Assembly: GCF_001425005.1 (NCBI RefSeq)
Contig: NZ_LMDB01000001.1
Span: forward strand, 742,257 to 806,256
Source: Duganella sp. Root336D2
Lineage (GTDB): Bacteria > Pseudomonadota > Gammaproteobacteria > Burkholderiales > Burkholderiaceae_D
Direction: 5' to 3'
Length of the DNA: 64,000 nt
Each line of letters starts with the position of its first letter. Position 1 is the stretch's first letter. The notes under the pieces were generated by a model. It ran no database searches. It was not told where the DNA came from and saw only the letters and a list, made by a program, of their open reading frames with translations. The translations under genes and the position numbers were made by a program. Below are positions 59,481 to 64,000 of this stretch, one piece after another.

Positions 59481-60692
59481 TCAGGCACCCGCCTGCTTCA
59501 ATTCATCGCTGCCGGCGACGCCAGCCGCCAGCTTGGGCGCGACCATCGGCACGGTCAGCATGGTGCTGGCCACTGCCATCAGCAGCAAGGCGGTAAAGGT
59601 GTCATTGGTGATGATCTGCTTATCCAGCAGGATATTAGCGAATACGATCTCGATCAGGCCCTTGGATTGCAGCAGCCAGCCGATGATCGATGCCTCGCCC
59701 GCGCGCCAACCCAGGATGCGGCCTGCTGCCTGCGCCGCCAGCAGCTTGCCGCCGACAGAAACCAGAACCAGCAAGCCAGCCGCATAGAACACGGCATAAC
59801 CGCCCACGCCCCAATTGGTCTTCAGGCCAGTACTGAGGAAGAACACCGGCATCACGGCCAGCAGGATATTGTGGCGGAACTGGTCCATTTTCTCCTGGTT
59901 GAACCAGGACGCATCCATCACCACGCCTGCAAGGAAAGCGCCGACCATGAAGTGCAGGCCGGCCCAGTCGGCACCCAGAGCACACAGGATCAGCCAAACC
60001 AGCGCGAAGTACCAGCGGTCTTTTTCCTGCGCCTTCAACATGCCTTTGCGGAACGGGATCGTCACCAGCGCGAACACCAGCAGGAAGCCGAGCTGGCGAC
60101 CGACGCGCTCCCAATCGAGCAGGATGATGGCCAGCACGCCCCAGATCGCAACGTCATCCAGGCTGGCGTAGCGCAGGATGCGCTGGCCAATCGGCAGGCG
60201 CAGCATCTCCAGCTTTTCCAGCAGCAGCACCAGCACCGGCAACGCGGTCACAGCGCAAGCCATGCCGATACCAAGGATGAATTGCCAGTTCATGCCTTTA
60301 GGGCCGATCCAGCCCTGCTGGCCGAGCAGCACCACGGCCGCCAGGCAGCCCAGCGCCAGCGGCACGCCCAGCGACAGGCCGGCAGTCACCAGGCTCTCAC
60401 GGCGGAAGTTCCAGGCCAGCTTCAGGTCAAGCTCGATCCCCGCTATCATCACGAAAATCATCACACCCCACCATGCCAGCCCATTCAGAGAATGCACCAC
60501 AGGCTGGGTGAATACGAAGTGGTAATAATCGGGGAAGACCGCGCCCAGTACGCCCGGCCCGAGCAGCACGCCGCCTATAATCTGCACGATGACCAGCGGA
60601 GCGAAGTAATCGAAATTGGCGTAGCGCCAAATGAGGTATGGCAGCGTGAAGATCACCAGCATGGCGATCAGGAAGATCTCCGTTGTAGACAT
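59481..60692 (-). CDS. Cation:proton antiporter (CPA2 family)
   Basis: A 403-residue inner-membrane exchanger of the CPA2 Na+/H+ or K+/H+ type with about 12 hydrophobic segments. Visible are ANFDYFAPLVIVQIIGGVLLGPGVLG, GMACAVTALPVLVLLLEKL, RYASLDDVAIWGVLAIILLD (paired Asp in a central helix) and FMVGAFLAGVVMD. No TrkA-N or other regulatory domain follows. GGAGCGAAGT precedes the ATG at 60692; the longer upstream frame is not used. Confidence 0.9.
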   Translation of the reverse strand: MSTTEIFLIAMLVIFTLPYLIWRYANFDYFAPLVIVQIIGGVLLGPGVLGAVFPDYYHFVFTQPVVHSLNGLAWWGVMIFVMIAGIELDLKLAWNFRRESLVTAGLSLGVPLALGCLAAVVLLGQQGWIGPKGMNWQFILGIGMACAVTALPVLVLLLEKLEMLRLPIGQRILRYASLDDVAIWGVLAIILLDWERVGRQLGFLLVFALVTIPFRKGMLKAQEKDRWYFALVWLILCALGADWAGLHFMVGAFLAGVVMDASWFNQEKMDQFRHNILLAVMPVFFLSTGLKTNWGVGGYAVFYAAGLLVLVSVGGKLLAAQAAGRILGWRAGEASIIGWLLQSKGLIEIVFANILLDKQIITNDTFTALLLMAVASTMLTVPMVAPKLAAGVAGSDELKQAGA

Positions 60693-60738
60693 ACTTCGCT
60701 CCAAAGTATTTTTATAGCCGGTTGACTTTAGCACAACC

Positions 60739-61396
60739 ATGGAAACGATACCAATGATTAGTTTTGATCGCCGGCTGGACCGTTTCGAGCTATTTGACAT
60801 CATGGATAGTCCGGCCCTGAACCTGACTTTCGTGCTGGAGTTGCCGGACTTCCGTCCCTGGTGCAAGGCGCAGAACCTGCCGCCTTTCCACGTAATGCTG
60901 TGCGCCGTGCTGCGCTCCGTGCTGAAGGTGGAGAATTTCCGCTACCGCATCCTGGATGGCGAGGTCGTTCGCATCGACCGCCTGACGCCCTCCTTCACCG
61001 TAAAGAACCAGCACAACGACTTGAACTTCGCCCAGTTCGAATGGTCGGATGACCTGCGCGAGTTCGTGTTGCGCGGCATGCTGGCACGCGAAGAAGCGTC
61101 GAATATGGAAGCGTTGAATCACAGGTATCGCAGCATGACGCCGCGTGAAGCGAAGGAACAGGTATTCGTTACTTGCATACCCTGGCTGAATTTCACCTCG
61201 ATCCAGCATCCCACTGCGGTGCTGGCGCAACCGAATATTCCATCGTTCGCGTGGGGAAAATTCAGGGGATGCCGGCGCGGGACGCCTTGCGTTGCCGTTC
61301 TCCGTACAGGTGCACCACGGCTTTGTTGACGGCTACCACATCCACCTGTTCGCAGAACAAATCGCCGCAGAACTGACGGCGATGATGCAGGACTAG
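60739..61396 (+). pseudogene. CatA-like O-acetyltransferase gene with a frameshift
   Basis: A chloramphenicol-acetyltransferase-fold gene broken by one missing base. The first frame runs from the ATG at 60739 (or 60754) through NIPSFAWGKF. The second frame supplies LPFSVQVHHGFVDGYHIHLF and ends at TAG 61394-61396; it holds the catalytic HHGFVDG. Adding one G to the GGGG run at 61265-61268 rejoins both parts into a roughly 215-residue protein of normal length. As read, the product lacks the catalytic His. Either a real mutation or a sequencing error. Confidence 0.85.
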
Positions 61397-61944
61397 GCCA
61401 GGCGGATATCGCGTGCACCAGCCGCAGCAAGGCGCGCCAGCAAATCCTCCAGTGCTGGCACAGGCGCCGAGCCCAGGTCCAGTTCAAACGCAACCAAGGC
61501 GCCTTCCGCGCGCGGATCGCTGGCAAAATGCACCACCCCGAACAGCCCTTCTTCGTTCGGCCGGTTCGCATCTTCCGGATCAAACCAGTCCATGAACCAC
61601 GGCGCCAGCACCGCGCCCACCTGCTCCGGAACCAGTCCGCCGACACGCAAAGCCACAGCATCCCACACAAAAGGCGCGACGTAGACAACGGCAGGGGGAA
61701 GCGGCAGGGTGTGCACGCTGAACTGCATGCGCGTATGGGAATCGACCGAGAGCACCTTGCCAGCCTGACTGCCGCCCCTTGAAACGAGATCCGCCCGCAT
61801 CGGCAGGTCGTACTCGCCATCGAGCGCCAGGCTGCCGTCGTCACCCCGCAAAGCCGGTTCCACATGCGCATGCGCGGACGAAGCGACTGCATCTGCGAGT
61901 GTGGCGGCATAGGCCATGCGGATGACCGAGAACAGCTCCGTCAT
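61393..61944 (-). CDS. Protein of unknown function
   Basis: A 183-residue soluble, acidic protein without signal peptide. No family recognised. Notable stretches: WDAVALRVGGLVPEQVGAVLAPWFMDWFDPEDANRP and GLFGVVHFASDPRAEGALVAFELDLGSAP. Its stop interlocks with that of the frameshifted acetyltransferase gene (CTAG). It lies 4 bp after the upstream minus-strand gene, so the two are probably one operon. Confidence 0.65.
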   Translation of the reverse strand: MTELFSVIRMAYAATLADAVASSAHAHVEPALRGDDGSLALDGEYDLPMRADLVSRGGSQAGKVLSVDSHTRMQFSVHTLPLPPAVVYVAPFVWDAVALRVGGLVPEQVGAVLAPWFMDWFDPEDANRPNEEGLFGVVHFASDPRAEGALVAFELDLGSAPVPALEDLLARLAAAGARDIRLA

Positions 61945-61948
61945 CGGC

Positions 61949-62305
61949 TTACAGCCAGTTCGGCAATGTTATGTAGACCAACCCACTTAACAGCAGAAGC
62001 GAAGCCCACGCAACGTGGCGATTGACCGATTGTTCCCAAGCGTGGTCGCGGGTGCGGGCCATGCGCACAGCGGCAGCCGCCTGGATTCGTTCGAACTCTT
62101 CATCCGTCACCGCCGTGGCAACGATGTGCAGGGGATTGTGCAGCAGCTCGACAGCATCGTCGTATTGGTGAGCGAGCCAGATGCAAAGTACCCGTCCCTC
62201 TTTGGACGGCTTGGAAGGTTCGAACACCGGAATGCCTGCGCGGGACAAACGATCCCACGCATCTTCGTATTCGACCTCAATATTTGTGACAAAGACCTGG
62301 CGCAT
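61949..62305 (-). CDS. Tail-anchored-like small protein, unknown function
   Basis: A 118-residue protein. The cytoplasmic-looking part (VFVTNIEVEYEDAWDRLSRAGIPVFEPS, EFERIQAAAAVRMARTRDHAWEQ) is followed by one C-terminal membrane segment (VAWASLLLLSGLVYITLPNWL). No family recognised. Confidence 0.6.
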   Translation of the reverse strand: MRQVFVTNIEVEYEDAWDRLSRAGIPVFEPSKPSKEGRVLCIWLAHQYDDAVELLHNPLHIVATAVTDEEFERIQAAAAVRMARTRDHAWEQSVNRHVAWASLLLLSGLVYITLPNWL

Positions 62306-62359
62306 GGGGCGGTATAGTAACCGCCAAGGGGGCCTTAGAAACTCTCAGAATTTCACTTA

Positions 62360-62854
62360 TCAAATATTTTTATTTGCCGGCGCACGCTTGAGCAGAAGGT
62401 GGCTCGGGATGACGTAGGTGCCCGCAGCCAGGTCGCCAAGGCGCTGACTGTACTTTGTGAAGAGAATAAGCACCGCCCCAACGATGCAAGTCGAACCTAC
62501 GATTGCCTCAAAGGGCCTGATCAAATTCCGTCCCAACGACTGCGCGAAAGAGATCGACTCGCCATTCGCATCGACCACACTTATTCCAAGCACCGACTTC
62601 CCGACGGTTTTTCGCCACCGCCATTCGCAGATGACGAAATAGGAAAGCAAGGCAAGTGCGGCCAGGAAGTTGATTGCGACACCGTCCTCGTACCGATAGT
62701 CCGTGAGACGCTGAAGAAGCGCAAAGGCACCAATAAGAATCGCAACGTCAATGAACTGGGCAAGCGCCCGAGGAAGCAGCATACCGGGCTTGGCCGAGCG
62801 AAAGCGTTGACGGACGTCGATCTGTGTTTCCATCGTTGCGGATTCTGACTGCAT
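62360..62854 (-). CDS. RDD family membrane protein
   Basis: A 164-residue protein with the RDD domain: an Arg and Asp pair in LLPRALAQFIDVAILIGAFALL, a second helix ALALLSYFVICEW and a third near IVGSTCIVGAVLILF, with the typical GKSVLGISVVDANGESISFAQSLGRNLIRP between. Some RDD proteins move ions or osmolytes. An internal ATG at 62833 is an alternative start. Lower GC than most of the window. Confidence 0.85.
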   Translation of the reverse strand: MQSESATMETQIDVRQRFRSAKPGMLLPRALAQFIDVAILIGAFALLQRLTDYRYEDGVAINFLAALALLSYFVICEWRWRKTVGKSVLGISVVDANGESISFAQSLGRNLIRPFEAIVGSTCIVGAVLILFTKYSQRLGDLAAGTYVIPSHLLLKRAPANKNI

Positions 62855-62883
62855 GGGAAGTAGATTGGAGCAATGTGGACAGC

Positions 62884-62908
62884 GAAGCCAGTCTACCAGA
62901 CCGGCTTC
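62884..62908 (-). terminator. Hairpin after the truncated lipoprotein gene
   Basis: GAAGCCAGTCT/AGACCGGCTTC form an 11-bp stem with one mismatch and a 3-nt loop, 11 bp beyond the stop of the lipoprotein gene. No T-run follows, so termination is possible but not clear. Confidence 0.4.
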
Positions 62909-62919
62909 GCGCCCTTCAA

Positions 62920-63708
62920 TTACTTGCAGGTGAAGGTAGCAAGGCCACGGTACACATCGCCATTTGCCAAGCCCACGGTGTAGCTCACAATCAGATAGAC
63001 GGAGCCATTACCTGCATCGCCAAGTGTGAACCAAGCGCCATTGCCGCCCAACCCGCCAGTATAGAAAGAATTACCGAGGGCACTCGAGATTGTGGTTGAG
63101 AGGTTGGCGTTACCACTCACGACGCCAGCCGTGAGGGAAATGGCGGCCGACACTTGAGCGCCCTGTGTATCAAACTTAATTGCTGCGCTACCTGTCGAGT
63201 TGCCAAAATAAGCGGATGCAGATGGCCTGGTTGCGCCGCTGACGTAATTTGGCTTGGTGAACTTACCAGCATCACATGTCATTGAGCCACTCTTCGGGAT
63301 GGCCGCAAGGCCGTTGAACAAGACGTAGTGGTACGAGTTGTAGTCACTGCCGCTCATTGAATCCGATGCGCCGTTACCTAGTGATACCGTGCCAACATTC
63401 CAACGACCTTGGGCATAATTTGAGTTACCAGAGATTTCTTGCGTCGCGATCTGCGTGCCGGTCAGGGCGTACTTGCCCATAACGGTAACCGCACCGTCGC
63501 TGGTTTGCGTGAATGGTGTTGGGTCGCTTCCCGCTTGTATCGTAGCCCCGGCGAGGAGGAATCTTGCTCTGGCGCCGGCGATGAAATGAGCATCGACAGA
63601 ACCGGAGTTCGTGATTTTTGGAGGAGTTGGCGGCACAACAGTTCCACTATCAACTGGGGCCGAATTGCTGGAGGAACTCTTTTCCCCACCACCACCGCAA
63701 CCAACTAG
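62920..63708 (-). pseudogene. Lipoprotein gene with its 5' end removed by an IS element
   Basis: An open frame of 262 codons without a start. Just inside the IS border it reads LVGCGGGGEKSSSSNSAP, a lipobox and Ser/Gly linker, so the gene once coded for a lipoprotein. Its start codon and signal peptide lie beyond the insertion; in the IS the frame meets TAA. The body is beta-rich (SAAISLTAGVVSGNANLSTTISS) and ends VYRGLATFTCK. No family recognised. An internal GTG at 63636 could give a cytoplasmic fragment. Confidence 0.7.
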
Positions 63709-64000
63709 TCCGGTCTGAATAAATCGTTATTCAGCAATGCCTGGGCTGGAGTCGGCGCCAAGTCCACGCCACCGGAATCGGCGGCGGCATTGCCTGGGCT
63801 GCGATCAAGGCCAAAAGAAGCCGCAGCTTCCGCAGGAGTGCCTTTCAGCCAGTTCCGTCGCAAACGGCCATCATTTTTCATGTGCCCGATTGCCGGCTCG
63901 ATGGCGCTGCGGCGCCGGATATCGCGCCGCAGGCGCTGCGTGATGTTGCGCTTGAGTTTGGGGTGATAAACCTTGGTGCCAGGCTGCACCTCCACGCCAC
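63709..64000 (-). mobile_element. Partial IS5-family element with a damaged transposase end
   Basis: The window ends inside an insertion sequence. The minus strand encodes a transposase C-terminus with QPGTKVYHPKLKRNITQRL and RRRSAIEPAIGHMKNDGRL, the conserved IS5-type region that carries the catalytic Glu. After WLKGT the frame becomes unrelated, while another frame holds LLRKLRLLLALIAAQ, the expected next helix, so about 20 codons seem deleted out of frame. The left border lies at a CTAG (63705-63708). The 5' part and other end are outside the window. Confidence 0.75.

Overview
The window is chromosomal DNA of a high-GC betaproteobacterium, most likely an Oxalobacteraceae member of the Massilia/Duganella/Telluria type. 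This is inferred from gene content: a DUF3422 protein, an L,D-transpeptidase with a Cds6-like tail, a PEP-CTERM protein, a JDVT-CTERM-like sorting signal with a small glutamic-type intramembrane protease, and a DUF4266/DUF3570 cluster. No rRNA, tRNA, CRISPR array, prophage or replication origin was seen.

Layout. 1-11 kb: Tat-exported dienelactone hydrolase, penicillin acylase-family hydrolase, a run of GST, FMN-binding protein and PAS-GGDEF-EAL-REC protein, a phytase-like esterase lipoprotein with DUF3422, and an aldose epimerase. 11.7-14.6 kb: envelope operon of TPR protein, L,D-transpeptidase and CPBP protease. 14.7-19.1 kb: nucleotide salvage genes (AMP nucleosidase; archaeal-type thymidine/AMP phosphorylase with a flavodoxin-fold oxidoreductase). 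19.1-22.3 kb: ECF sigma factor, anti-sigma factor, S8 peptidase and TorF-like porin. 22.4-30.3 kb, divergent from the sigma operon: intramembrane protease, cytochrome-like/choice-of-anchor-D/TlpA fusion, DUF4266, DUF3570, ApbE, DsbD and alpha-carbonic anhydrase. 30-38 kb: a diguanylate cyclase, a beta-CASP RNase with an FNR-like box, an amino-acid permease, a hydrolase, a parvulin operon and a zinc-dependent phospholipase. 38-51 kb: chemoreceptor, small envelope genes, a second permease, porin plus PBP-like protein, an EamA transporter, a PEP-CTERM protein with a sigma-54 promoter, a 2OG-Fe(II) oxygenase, a secreted subtilase and ExbD. 51-63 kb: exonuclease III, GNAT, a TetR regulator and its quinone-oxidoreductase-like target with matching operators, copper/thiol proteins, a DUF455 ferritin-like protein, a DUF4832 glycosidase-like protein and a CPA2 antiporter. 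At the right end are a frameshifted CAT-fold acetyltransferase and a lipoprotein gene cut off by a defective IS5-type element.

The strongest candidate for an uncharacterised system is the 22.4-30.3 kb cluster. It combines a dedicated CPBP sorting protease, a substrate whose C-terminal sorting signal runs without a stop into a TlpA-like thioredoxin, Gly/Cys-rich tails, thiol reductases (TlpA, DsbD), and ApbE beside a DUF3570 beta-barrel that carries two SGAS motifs resembling flavinylation sites. The divergent sigma/anti-sigma/subtilase operon is a second candidate: the anti-sigma factor ends in a segment resembling the subtilase prodomain. Four intergenic palindromes of one recurring type, three of them at the stop codons of convergent genes, form a third theme.
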